Assembly: GCF_051020955.1 (NCBI RefSeq)
Contig: NC_135013.1
Coordinates: 34,301,302-34,365,301 of the forward strand
DNA length: 64,000 nt
Origin: Megalopta genalis
Lineage: Eukaryota; Arthropoda; Insecta; Hymenoptera; Halictidae
Direction of reading: 5' to 3'
The position numbers were made by a program, and so were the translations under genes. Of this stretch, positions 36,557-47,410 are shown piece by piece (positions within the stretch are counted from its first letter, which is position 1; each line of letters opens with the position of its first letter). The notes beneath the pieces are model-generated. The model was not told the origin of the DNA. It saw only the letters and a program-made list of their open reading frames with translations, and did no database searches.

Positions 36557-39500
36557 TTATGCGGCAGAGTTTGTATTTACCACCAGCAAGTGTCCACTTT
36601 GCCTATTTTTACTGATGGCTGGTGTTGTACCCGTTCTGAATTCGATTACACCTTCTTTACCGCTGACTAGTTTGTGTGAAACCCTAAAATACAATATAAA
36701 TTATTAATCCGCTTGTTCTGATTCAATAAAAATAACTTTTTTATACTCACGATTCAGTGTGAACTATTTTAAGGATATTTGGATTGTTGGTGATATCAAT
36801 TGCTTTCGTTAGTGCTTCTATTATATATGGTACTTCCAATATTAAATCTCCCTGTTGCAAACAGAAGAAAACAATCAAATTTAAGCATCATAGCATAGTT
36901 GTTACAACGAAAACATTAACAATATACCTTGTCTTTCTTCAATTCGGGCGGTATCCTGACAATCAACAGATTATCCGATTCTCCAGTTACAACCAATTCT
37001 TCTATGGACTTGTAAGGTAGTCTGTGCTTAAGTTTAAACGTTTTTAATGTATCCAGAATGTACACCGCGTTTTCTGTTAAAATAAGAACCCTTTCGCGGG
37101 GTTTGTATCCATGCCGATCATATTTAATGACGGGAGTAGCATACTAAAAAGGAAAACAATATAATGCCTATCAACGCTATTTTTGAAGAAATCATAATTT
37201 TTAATTATTATTATTATTATTATTATTATATTATTATAATTATACTTATATTATACTTATTAATTATACTTATATATAATTTATTATAATTATTATTATT
37301 ATATTATTAATTATAATTTTTGCTTCTATTAAGAAACAAACAAAGAATATTTTACCTTTATAGTCTCATCTCTAGGAAGAATATTATTCGTAAAACTCTG
37401 TCTCAACGCTTTAAATTCTGCGCCAAGCCGATCGTTGTGGAATTTCGGCCCTAAACTCTTAGCATACGACTTTTTCTTATCTTTAAACAGAGACTCCGCT
37501 AAAATCTTCAATTCGAACTGTTCTTTTTCTTCCTTGGACAAGGCCAGTCTGTATTTGCGCGCTCTCCATTTCTTATGAATGACACGAAGGTGTTCAGAGG
37601 CCTGAAACATTTAAAATTAGATTTACGTAGAAAGTACATATCATATCATATATATATATTATATATGATGGATTGGGCTCACTTCTCGACAGGAATAAGG
37701 ACATGATGGCCAATAATTATTCAAAACGCCAACAGGGAGTGTTTTAGAGAGCTTGATCAACCATTGCGACTTCGCCAATTCGATAAATGCCATATTGATT
37801 TCAGTCGGTGGTCCGTTTCGCGTAATGAATCCTTCGATGAACCTGTGCAAAAATTATTTACCGATATTATTATTTATTAAAACGTCTTTGAGACACCTAA
37901 AGTTAATTGACAATACCTTCGAATAGTAATAACTGCTTTTCGTCTTCTGTCAGCTTCTCGCATCGCCAGCCATCTTCGAATATTCTTTTGCAATATCATA
38001 GATGCCTTCCTCATCCGCAAGAACCTTCGTCTAGCTAATATACATCTCCATTTACTCTGAATAATAGCAGCTATATCGTGTTTCTTCATCTGGAAGGCGT
38101 CTTCTGTGTCGAACAATGTCTTCGGGAATCGAATGAACAATTTTGTGCTGCAGGGAAGGAAAAACTTATTTAGTCGTTCTAGAAGCAAACGTGCAATAAA
38201 TACATAAGGATCACACTCACTTGCCCATCCTGTATTCCTCTTCTTCAAACCCAAGAGAACACACAAGGATCTGTACACCATCTTTGGCTGATCCATGATA
38301 ATTGGGCCAAGTTTCTGAACAGAGGGACTTATAACGTTGTAAGAACTGTTCGTACGGTCTCCTATAGGCAAAACCAGCTCGCCGAACTCGTAAATTCTCC
38401 ATAAGACCCAGATACTTCACTTGATGCAGTACAATCTTGTCGTTAAATTGATCTGCAATGAAAATCTCTCTTGTAAGAAATAAAAAGAAACATTCTGCAA
38501 AATTACGACAAACATAGTAAATGATCGTACGCGACATCTTGAAGTCATTAGGCTTGATGCAACGAATGTAGGATGGCTCCTTGCCCATGAGAATCTCCAT
38601 GAGGTTGTTCAAACTGTTCTTGAATTGCGTGACAGCCGTTTCTGGTCGCTTTTTACTAGTCAAGTCTTTGACGTCAAACACACTCTGCAGAAGATACAAT
38701 TTCTTTTTTATTAAGAAAATTAAATAAATAAATTTCTTCGCGTAGAGACAAACGAAACCTCGTGAATACCTTGGTAATCGAATTCGTTGTATTCGACATT
38801 ACTTCACGCAAATCTCTGAACAGTAGGTCATTATTCTTTTCAAGGAATCCTCGGACATTGTACGTCACGTCGCCAGCGTAATGTACCAATCGGAATTCCT
38901 GTAATCCATAACTACATTGAACAAGCAGAAAAACATTTGAAAATTGAACGGTGGGTGAATTAAATGAGAACATTACATCTCGCCCCATAAGTTTCTGCGT
39001 CTGCAGGTCTGCCTTCATGTGGCTTATGTAGTGAGGATGATTGTTCAGATTGACATTCAACTTCTCCAGAAAGCTCAGGTCGGTTGGGTCGCCGGGACGA
39101 AGACACTCCTCGTCCATTAACGATATTATACCTAAAACGAATCGACGCCAAAATTAATTACAACGATAAAGAAATCATTCAACGCGCGTTCCAATCAAAA
39201 ATTGTCACATCACCTTTATGCTTCTCCTCGATCAGGTCGCAAATGACTTTGTTGTTGAAAAATTGAATATTCTCCCAGGTGATACCCTCCCTCAAGTACT
39301 CCTCCTGCTCGGACTTCAGTGTCAGTTGAATGAACAACTGTTGCAACTTCTCGTTACAATAATTTATACAGAACTGCTCGAAGCTGTTAGGACAATGCCG
39401 CTAATGAGCTGTCGTTCTACAACGGGTTTTGTAATCCTGTTACAGGGGGGAGGACGCGTACCTGTTCTTTTGGAAGATTTCGAACCCATATATATCCAGG

Positions 39501-41853
39501 ATTCCCATGACCATCTTGCGCGGAGGATCGTGGACCGGTTGCAGTGATTTATTCAACCTGGTCACGAGCCACGTGAACAGTCTGTCGTATACGGCTTTGG
39601 CCAGTGCGTCGCGTGCATAAATTGCCAGCTCCCTGTTCAACGGTGATACGACCACGTCGCCGCGGGCGTCTATTGTGCGGTGTGTAAACGCATCCGCTAA
39701 TTGTTTCACGTCGCATCCCAGCAACTGCGAATCAATTTGACTTGTGTCGAGCAAAGGTCTGCTTTTACCAAGGCCACTTTCCCCGTACGAAATTCAGAGC
39801 AGACTTCAATGGCTCTTGCTGTCTGGTCGGCGTACCGTTGCCCGCTGCCGGCAAGAACCACTGAAGCTAATTACTCAAGGGGGATTTTCCTTTTAAAGAA
39901 TAAAAGAGACCGTTCCCTACCAAGTGACTCACATAATAGTCGATTCTAATTAAAAGTTTAGAAAGTGGCACAGACATTTCGCGGTGTAACAGGGACAACC
40001 TAGGGTACCTTCGGCTAGCTAAATTATTTCTAAGGAAGAAGCCTTACAGAGGCAACAGCTTCCACCGAGCCAGGCTTTAATATCTGAGCGACGCCATCTT
40101 CCTCTGTGAAACCAACGTTTCCCAAGTGCAACACAGAGGCGACTATGGCGAATAGATCGTCCTGTTCCTGTTGGTTCATCTCCATGGTCTTCATAGCGTT
40201 TATCACCTCCTTGTACTGACTGCCATCGTCGATGCTATCCACGGTACCCTTTGTCTAAAAAATAAATCGAACGTTCGAACAACTGTACCGACAAAATCTG
40301 ATCGATCTGTTTAACTTACTCCGTTGGAGAGGTAATAGTAAGTGTCCAAGTTCCTTTTGAGGAACAGATCCCTCAATGTCTCGTCGCTGGCTCCGGCCAG
40401 CAATTGATAGAAAATATGGAAGTTCCTCTCACCGGTAAATTGATGCACGACGCGCGACTTCTCGAGCAGGTAATTCAGTATGTTACCGCCGATCGGGTCT
40501 CCCTGCGAAGAAATGTAATTATGTAGAGATGGTTTGCCTCCATCGGACCGGTCGACAGTGTCTCGGTTATGCGAGAACAGATAAAGAGGCATTAACCCTT
40601 TCGGTACGAGCGCCGGATATATCCGGCATCCATCCGATGACCAATATGGACGAGTGCCGAATACATCTGGCATCCATATAAGCCATATTTCTGTAGGCCC
40701 TTTACAGAATGTTTACAGGAAACATTTGAAGAAAGATTTAGAAACGGATTAAGCACAGTCATTGCTTAACGCTTAACACGTTGAATGCCAAGCCGGTTTT
40801 ACAGAAATTGTCCGTGGCGCCACGATGAATTTTCTTTTATGTGATACATATAATGTTGAAATATTATCTGCAAAATCATCACTGTTTGAATTGACGATGG
40901 TAATAATACAAAATTTTTGATATTGACATTTGTTTTAAATTATATATATTTCTATCAATTTGGGTGCGCCGGTCACCGGTGGCCCCCATGGCGTCACCGC
41001 CAAGTTAAGTGCCGGTCATCGGTGACCCCCGTGGCATCCAACGTGTTAAAGAAAATCTTCGTACAAAAGTTATGTGCGCATTTTCGGCGCGGCACCCCGT
41101 ACAACAGTGGGAGAGTGTCACGGCGGACAACGCGCTCGTACCGAAAGGGTTAACGAATAATATGTTCGGCCGTTTGTACCTGGAAATTAAATTGGATATC
41201 CATGTACTTGCCGAAACGGGACGAATTATCATTGCGATTAGTTTTCGCGTTTCCGAACGCTTCGAGCACCGGATTGCTACCGATCAATTTATCGTTCACT
41301 TCCTCCACTTGCTTCTTGTGGCCGGTGGCCGCTGCGATAAATTCGAGGACCTTCTTCGAGGCCTCGGTCTTCCCGGAACCGGATTCGCCTACGCAGATCG
41401 ATCAGTGTACAACGCCGTGTAAACTTTTGCAACGTCCTCGAATCATTTTGCTATCCGGAGAACTACAACGCGGATTTCTCCGCGTATAAAAATGATCAGA
41501 AGCTACTTTTACCTATTCAAATACTCGGACGACGCGTTAGAACGAGTTTGCTGCTTAGGTAATTACGCTGTGCGTGTCTGCGCAAATGAATCTCGTCGGA
41601 GGAAATTTTCTACTCGCTCGAAGTGTCACAGTAAATTCTCAATTTTGGGAGGAAGAGGTACGATTATTATAGCTTTTTTTTATAGCGAGTAGAAATTTTC
41701 TACTCGCTCGAAGTAGCACGGTAAATTCTCAATTTTGGGAGGAGGAGGTACGATTATTATAGCTTTTTTTTTATAGCGAGTAGAAATTTTCTACTCGCTC
41801 GAAGTAGCACGGTAAATTCTCAATTTTGGGAGGAGGAGGTACGATTATTATAG

Positions 41854-41898
<45 letters not shown>

Positions 41899-43784
41899 AC
41901 GCTTTTATAGTTGTTGACAATCATGGTTGTTGACAAGGCTCGACTAATCATACCTCTTTCTCCCCAAATTGTCCACTTTTGTTCCCAAGGGAGAATTTAC
42001 TGTACTTACAAGTATTATGCGTCCAGCATTTTACTCGGTATTTTATGATAAGTTGCCTGTATTTACTATTATAACAGACAAGACATTCGCACGGGGTAAT
42101 TCACCCTTAAATTATTAGGGGGGCCGGAAAGTTATGTCGTTTGTTTACATTAAATTCAAACAGATAAATATGCGCAGAAACGACATTACTTTCCGGTCCC
42201 CCTAAATATTTAAATCGTGACACCGTTCTAAATCGTCCATTTGAAAGAAATACTATCGGAATAGAAGACAGGGAATATCGTCGAAGTAGCAGGTATTTGT
42301 CCTCGGTACCTGAGATGAGAATACACTGGTCCAAGTTCTCCTTGGACAAAGACTGATACGCGGTGTCTGCCAGCGCGAAACTGTAACAAAAATCATTCTC
42401 ATCGTAAATCTTACGATCTTTCTAACCGCTGCTATTCAAAAACTAAATATTCACACTAAAATACTATTCAAAATTATCCCCGATCGATGGCTTACATGTG
42501 CGGTGGCGCTTCGAAGAAGTTCCGTCCATGATAGTACTGGATCGTTGCTGGATCATAGATCGGCAGCTTCTTGTAGGGATTCACGGAAACGAGTACCTGG
42601 CCGATGTACGTCTGGAAAATAGATCGAATAAACTGTCGATAAACAATTCTGTGCGACGATACGAACGAAAAAAAGCGGCGAGAAACGCTTTTCGCGTCCG
42701 TCGGACACAGGCTGGCTTAATTTGTTAATAAAATTATCGGATCGTGCCGCCGGAAACGCTGCTTTCAAGCTTGAATAATTAAATTATCGCGCTGTCGGCG
42801 AACCGGCTGCGATACCGTTAGCGCAAATCATTTTCAACATCGTCGAAAACGTTGCTGCAAACTCCGTTCAATTATTCTTGATTATATCACGTCGAATCGA
42901 CGATTGATCCAGAAATACCTCCTGCATTATTGAATCGATAAGGAGACTGCTAATCGAAGAGATTGTTGCAAAACTGTGAGACAGCTTATCCGAACGATAC
43001 CGTTCACCATTTGTTGCGGTCGATCCGCGAATATTTCTGCAAAATCTTGCACGATCGACCGGCGATTTATTATATTTTTTACATATTATAATACATAAAT
43101 TATATTATATATACATATATATAACTCATAATATAATATTACATATATATATATTATAATAATATAATTATTATAATTATATTATTATTATTATATATTA
43201 TTATGTTATATTATTATAATATATATATAATAATATTATATTATATTATAAGTTATATATATGTATATATAATATAATTTATGTATTATAATATTTATTA
43301 TTATTATTATTATTATAATATAATAAAAAATAATATAAAAATATAATATAATTATAATAATTACATTATTATTATTATATAATTATATATATATATATAT
43401 ATGTGATAAATCTATTGATTATAGAATTAAAATTAAAATATTGATACAACAGTGGCGGTTTTTACGGGTGCAGAAAAATGACGCGAGCCTATGTATGGTG
43501 AATGAAACGGTTGTGTTCGACCAGACAAGATTCCTCGGGCCGACTTTATCGGGTTCGTTAGCAGAGGAAACGAGCGCCGCGGAGCCAGATGTCGAAGGCT
43601 CGGTTCCACGTAATTCGTCGAGGCAGCTGCGGTGAACGGCGATCACCGTTTTACTCACGTAAATTAGATCTTCCTTGAACCGTTTCCGCAAATTATCGAT
43701 GAACGCCGCCTCGCTCTGAAAGTCCTCGAGGAGGACGAAGTCCTGGACGCCGACGCGGTCCCGCTCGTGCAGACCACGCTCCAT
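36557..43784 (-). CDS. Myo61F: Unconventional myosin-IC heavy chain (Myo61F)
   Basis: Eighteen exons on the minus strand: 43659-43784, 42496-42611, 42310-42380, 41180-41388, 40320-40502, 40048-40254, 39462-39724, 39214-39383, 38977-39131, 38770-38898, 38531-38684, 38221-38452, 37917-38147, 37683-37842, 37356-37601, 36928-37143, 36751-36851, 36557-36683. Phases agree throughout and give 1031 aa, as in MYO1C (about 1028). It is an actin-based motor linking membranes to actin; in flies Myo61F affects gut brush border and left-right asymmetry. P-loop GESGSGKT is at residues 105-112, switch I NDNSSRFGK at 157-165, switch II DIYGFE at 381-386. After the motor come three IQ motifs (IIQSKWRCILARRRF, MILQKNIRRWLAMRE, TIRRFIEGF) that bind calmodulin. 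The basic TH1 tail has a PH-like KYDRHGYKPRERVLIL and ends SGHLLVVNTNSAA. The start at MERGLHERDRVGVQDF matches the MYO1C/Myo61F start. The 1031-aa form stays closer to MYO1C/Myo61F than to MYO1D. Confidence 0.93.
37206..37320. repeat. (TTA)n / AT-rich simple repeat
   Basis: TTA units grading into TTATAAT and TTATACT variants in a myosin intron between exons 37143-36928 and 37601-37356. Confidence 0.75.
40592..41153. mobile_element. piggyBac-like MITE (outer) in Myo61F intron
   Basis: The 562-bp element has perfect inverted ends: TTAACCCTTTCGGTACGAGC on the left and its complement on the right, within a match of about 22 bp. TTAA at both ends is the piggyBac target duplication. The next base run (CCCTTT) resembles piggyBac-type termini. 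There is no transposase frame. It lies in the intron just downstream of the P-loop exon of Myo61F and contains a second element (40773-41049). Confidence 0.8.
40773..41049. mobile_element. piggyBac-like MITE nested in another
   Basis: The 277-bp element has inverted ends TTAACACGTTGAATGCCA and the complement of TTAACACGTTGGATGCCA, again with TTAA on each side. It sits wholly inside the 40592-41153 element, so it inserted later. Its right part repeats GGTCACCGGTG-type words. Confidence 0.75.
41603..41855. repeat. ~90-bp tandem repeat, three copies
   Basis: Units start at about 41603, 41693 and 41784 (periods 90 and 91 bp). Each has the palindrome GCGAGTAGAAATTTTCTACTCGC at its junction and a block CGGTAAATTCTCAATTTTGG. 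The block is the left terminus of the Tc1-type MITE whose right end is near 42002, so the end of an element has been amplified. A (TA)n run follows at about 41858-41894. Confidence 0.8.
41629..42002. mobile_element. TA-flanked MITE copy 1 (tandemly expanded)
   Basis: The left end CAGTAAATTCTC and right end GGGAGAATTTACTG are inverted repeats. The right end is followed by TA, as in Tc1/mariner elements. The interior carries CCCCAAATTGTCCACTTTTG, shared with the copies at 47411, 48457 and 50013. The left arm is expanded by the 90-bp tandem repeat. Confidence 0.6.
42113..42207. mobile_element. mariner-like foldback MITE
   Basis: The arms are TTAGGGGGGCCGGAAAGTTA on the left and the complement of TTAGGGGGACCGGAAAGTAA on the right, each running on through TGTCGTTT. 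That gives arms of about 28 bp around a ~38-bp centre. The termini look like those of mariner transposons. It lies in the intron after the exon ending at 42310. Confidence 0.7.
43080..43410. repeat. AT-rich simple sequence
   Basis: Long run of TA, TTA and ATT units in the first intron of the Myo61F core model. No other content. Confidence 0.8.
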
Positions 43785-43878
43785 CTTCCTCCGTACCTCG
43801 TGGTTGCTCTTGAGGACTTCCGGTCTCTTGCCGGAATCGCTCACACCGCCCCCAGTGTCGGAAACCGCACGTTCCTCG
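43785..43878 (-). CDS. Myo61F: Myo61F N-terminal extension (exon part)
   Basis: The reading frame stays open upstream of MERGLHERD up to an acceptor at 43879-43880 (GATATTTCAG|C). It encodes EERAVSDTGGGVSDSGKRPE and then VLKSNHEVRRK, 31 codons plus one base. It would be used only if a remote first exon supplies phase 2, and the exon at 46403-46407 does. Otherwise this is 5' UTR. A hydrophilic extension like this is reminiscent of the vertebrate MYO1C long isoforms, one of which (nuclear myosin I) carries a short N-terminal extension. Confidence 0.5.
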
Positions 43879-44119
43879 CTGAAATATCGAAATTCACAGA
43901 TTTTACGATGGAATCGTGACATTCCTCTAGCTTCTTAAAAACCTTTGGCAACGTTTCAAGGTGAATCAGTGTAAATCCATGCACTTGTTAAACACTTTAA
44001 TATATATTTGTCTTTCTTCGTATTTTATAATAATAATCATCGATACTGTAAATTGCTCTTCGTTCGAGCACAAGTTGCGAAAAGAATTGCGTAAAGTCTA
44101 AATAAATTCAGCCTCGTCA

Positions 44120-44387
44120 TTTTTATATTTATGTTTTATTTATTAATAAATATGATAATAAATATAACATATAAATCACGCTATTTCTGGCCGATCTGCA
44201 ACACCGTTTTATTAGTATTTATTTTATCAAGCTTTCGGTCAAAAGAACTTTATATCTTATTTTATTGATATTTTATTTATTAATAAATATGATAATAAAT
44301 ATAACATATAAATCACACTATTTCTGGCCGATCTGCAACACCGTTTTATTAACATTTATTTTATCAAGCTTTCGGTCAAAAGAACTG
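44120..44387. repeat. 137-bp direct tandem duplication
   Basis: Two nearly identical units, about 44120-44250 and 44257-44387. TATTAATAAATATGATAATA occurs at 44141 and 44278 (period 137). Each unit continues through TTTCTGGCCGATCTGCAACA and CAAGCTTTCGGTCAAAAGAA. A few substitutions suggest a recent duplication. Confidence 0.85.
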
Positions 44388-44983
44388 CAATTATTGTTCC
44401 ACGATTTATTTTTAAGATCGACGATGGATCTCGCAGCGACGACGCCGAGTGCGTGTGAATAAATCGCGATCGAAGAAAGGGAAAGGGAGGCACAGGGCTC
44501 TCGCAGAAGAAGCTGTCGATTTTTGCTAGACGGGTATCCGTGTCTCGGCTCGAATCCGCGTCGCGACCGCACGCGGAAAATCGACACCGATCGCGTGAAG
44601 CGCCGTCGAAGTTCACGGTGTCGGTTTCCTTTCCGGATAATGCTCGTAGACCGCGCTTTCTCGCGGATCGTGTGACCGGCCCGGGATTTTCGAGCTGCCA
44701 TCGATAATAACGCCATACACGATAACAGTTTCCCCCGTGGCGGGAAGAAAAAGGAAAAAGGGGAGAAAGCAGACCGGGGACCGGAAGCGGCGTGACACGC
44801 GGGACATCGATTTGTTCCGTCGTGAGCCCGCGCGAGCGAAAATCTATAATTAACGGGGAGACAGTTGCACAAAAGATGCGTCTTATGTCATCGATTTCCC
44901 TGTTTCGCTTGAATCAACAACTTTGCCGGCTGCCAGTGACTCGTCGATGTAAAATTACCGCAGCAAAATTTCGAAGTAGAATC

Positions 44984-45523
44984 TAACGAGGTTAAATTAA
45001 CGAAGCGAAATTAACGAGGTAAAATTACCGGAGTAAAATTTCGAAGTAAAATTATCGAAATAAATTGTCGAAGTGAAATTACCGAAGCAAAATTATCGAA
45101 ATAAATTGTCGAAGTAAAATTACCAAAGTAAAATTATGGAAATAAATTGTCGAATTAAAATTACCGAAGTAAAATTACCAAAGTAAAATGATCGAAATAA
45201 ATTGTCGAAGTAAAATTACCAAAATAAATTGTCGAAGTAAAATAACCGAAGTAAAATTACCAAAATAAAATTATCAAAATAAATTGTCGAAGTAAAATTA
45301 CCGAAGTAAAATTACCAAAATAAAATTATCAAAATAAATTGTCGAAGTAAAATTACCGAAGTAAAATTACCAAAATAAATTGTCGAAGTAAAATAACCGA
45401 AGTAAAATTACCAAAATAAAATTATCAAAATAAATTGTCGAAGTAAAATTACCGAAGTAAAATTATCAAAATAAATTGTCGAAGTAAAATAACCGAAGTA
45501 AAATTACCGAAGTAAAATTACGT
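44984..45523. repeat. Minisatellite of ~14-15-bp units
   Basis: About 35 units built on GAAGTAAAATTACC with variants GAAATAAATTGTC and AAAATAAAATTATC. Higher-order blocks of roughly 60-90 bp recur, for example GTCGAAGTAAAATTACCGAA repeated many times. Non-coding. Confidence 0.9.
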
Positions 45524-46402
45524 TTTATCTTGTCTTCTATCGTCTATTGTATCTTTCCTTTTATTATATCATTCTTTTTCCTCTTATCTTTATTTTCTAT
45601 CTTTATCTGTATTTTCAAATGAACATTACTGTTACAAATGCATTCGAGCGGGGTGAAACTTTCAGCATGGCTAATTATCGTGGTTTCGGTACCAGGAAAT
45701 TAATTCAAATTAACTCGACAGAATCGCAACAGAGTGTCGAACCTCTTTAATCGAATAATCAATGGGCCTTTAGTATTAGCGACGTTACTCAATCCCGGAA
45801 CTCCATTCGAAGAAATCGAAAAATAATCTCGTACACGGAGGATCTTGTATCAATTGATCTTCCTCGATTGCGGACGATAAAACGCTAGATTAGATACCGA
45901 TAAATAGCGAATGCTGGGAGATCCGTTCCAAACAAAACGGTAACACGAATTTGCTCGCGCGAACATCGGCCGAAAGCAAACAAAAATCGTTGAACAAACG
46001 TTGAACGTCGGAATCTAGTTTGCAGCAGCGACGAATTGTGATCCGCACACTAGACGGAAGGCTTTAAAGAGCGCGACTGAGCTCGGCAGGCTGCAGAATT
46101 TCAGGTAGGAGACGGCCGTGGCGATTTTAAGGGATCGTTTCTACCCCTCCAGCCGTCTGGAGGGTAGCTTCGTGGGAAAATAAGCGCAGCGGATCGTGTC
46201 TCCGTTCGAACGACGAGGACGCTATGGAGGAGGCTATGCTCTAAAATACTAAAACAGAAAAAAAGTAGTCCATCCCGCGCGATTCGTCGAATGTAATAAA
46301 ATATGATAAAATTAAATTGGTAATAAAAATACAATTTTTACGTCGAACACACGCGTTAATATTAATGCGAGCGCGCGCGCACGTCCTGGTCACGTTACTC
46401 AC

Positions 46403-46407
46403 CCCAT
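46403..46407 (-). CDS. Myo61F: Probable remote first coding exon of Myo61F
   Basis: On the minus strand GTGAAACATGGG|GTGAGTAACG gives an ATG in good context, followed after two bases by a strong donor. ATG GG joins in phase 2 to C GAG GAA at 43878 and reads MGEERAVSDTGGG straight into MERGLH. The long form would have 1064 aa. The case rests on exact phase match and site strength; the exon is only five coding bases, so chance is possible. Sequence upstream (46408 onward) would be 5' UTR. Confidence 0.42.
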
Positions 46408-47410
46408 GTTTCACCGATGTTCCTGCTCCCTGGACATCCAAAGCGAACAATTAATTCGAGGAACGCGAGTTATCGTTATTTGGGGGACACGAAACCGACG
46501 GCGGTGCTCCCGCAACTGATGCTCGTTGATCTTCTCCGCGGAATCTAACGTCAGATCGCCTAGATAAGATAACGGGGCGTGCTACGTGGAAAACTGATCT
46601 CGATCACGCTCGGCAAAATCGATGACGCTTTTTACAACGGGGAATTTCCCTACGAACAAAACCCTCTCGAGTTTTTCCTCGTTCGCGGTATTTGAATTAC
46701 CGGCACGGGAAAGCCGCTGACAATCGCGTTTCCGCCGGGTCGGATCGGGGGGAGGTCGACGACTCCGCCGATCCTCGTTCACGGAATTAGGACGATTTTC
46801 GGACCTCTTTTGAAACGGACGCGCCGATTCCGGAGAGAATCTAGCTTTCGAATCCCGTACAACGCGCAACAATTGGTCCGCGGACTCGATGCGTTTACGG
46901 CGAAAATTAGTGGACAGTGTTCGAAACGCTGGAAACGTTCGAACAATTTTGAAGTTACTATTGCGTTACGTTGTCAAGATTGTTTAAGGAAGAAACGAAT
47001 GTCTGTTGACCGCTTGACGTACTTTGACGAAAATTGCTAGGAATAATTTATTAAGTATAGAAGTTATTCTGTCCTTTAAAATTGGAATAAAATTCTGGTC
47101 TCTCGTCGTCGATATTTAAGAAGCATTCAAGTCAATTTAGGCATGCAACAAGCATCAACTTTCTTTCCCTTCGAAGAAATTATTGCAATCGGAAAATTTC
47201 TAATCGCAGTAACTGCGAGGAAAATGGTATGTACACATTTAACGAATCGTAATTACGTTAGAATTTAAAAATCGAGTCCTGCACGAAGATAGTTTTATAT
47301 CGGAGTCGATTAGATTGCCGGCTATTTGCGCGATGCGTTCTTCTCGGATCGAGAAGTGGCGATTGCGCAAGCATATCGCGCCCGTTCCCCGACGATTCTG
47401 TTCCCAATTA

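Larger units (their letters stand above)
43879..46402. other. Myo61F 5' intron with tandem repeats
   Basis: Intron of the long Myo61F form, or 5' flank of the short form. It holds a 137-bp direct duplication (44120-44387) and a large GAAGTAAAATTACC-type minisatellite (44984-45523). The 44.4-44.9 kb block is CpG-rich and could be a promoter. No protein is supported. Confidence 0.5.

Noticed and set aside
39760..39800. GESGLGKS reading, like a septin or P-loop motif, on the minus strand
   Set aside because: It lies in a myosin intron in a frame that does not continue as a septin. The correct acceptor is at 39725-39726, directly before TTGCTGGG.
44318..44872. 184-codon minus-strand frame
   Set aside because: It runs through the 137-bp tandem repeat and CpG-rich DNA and overlaps a frame in another phase. 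No domain.
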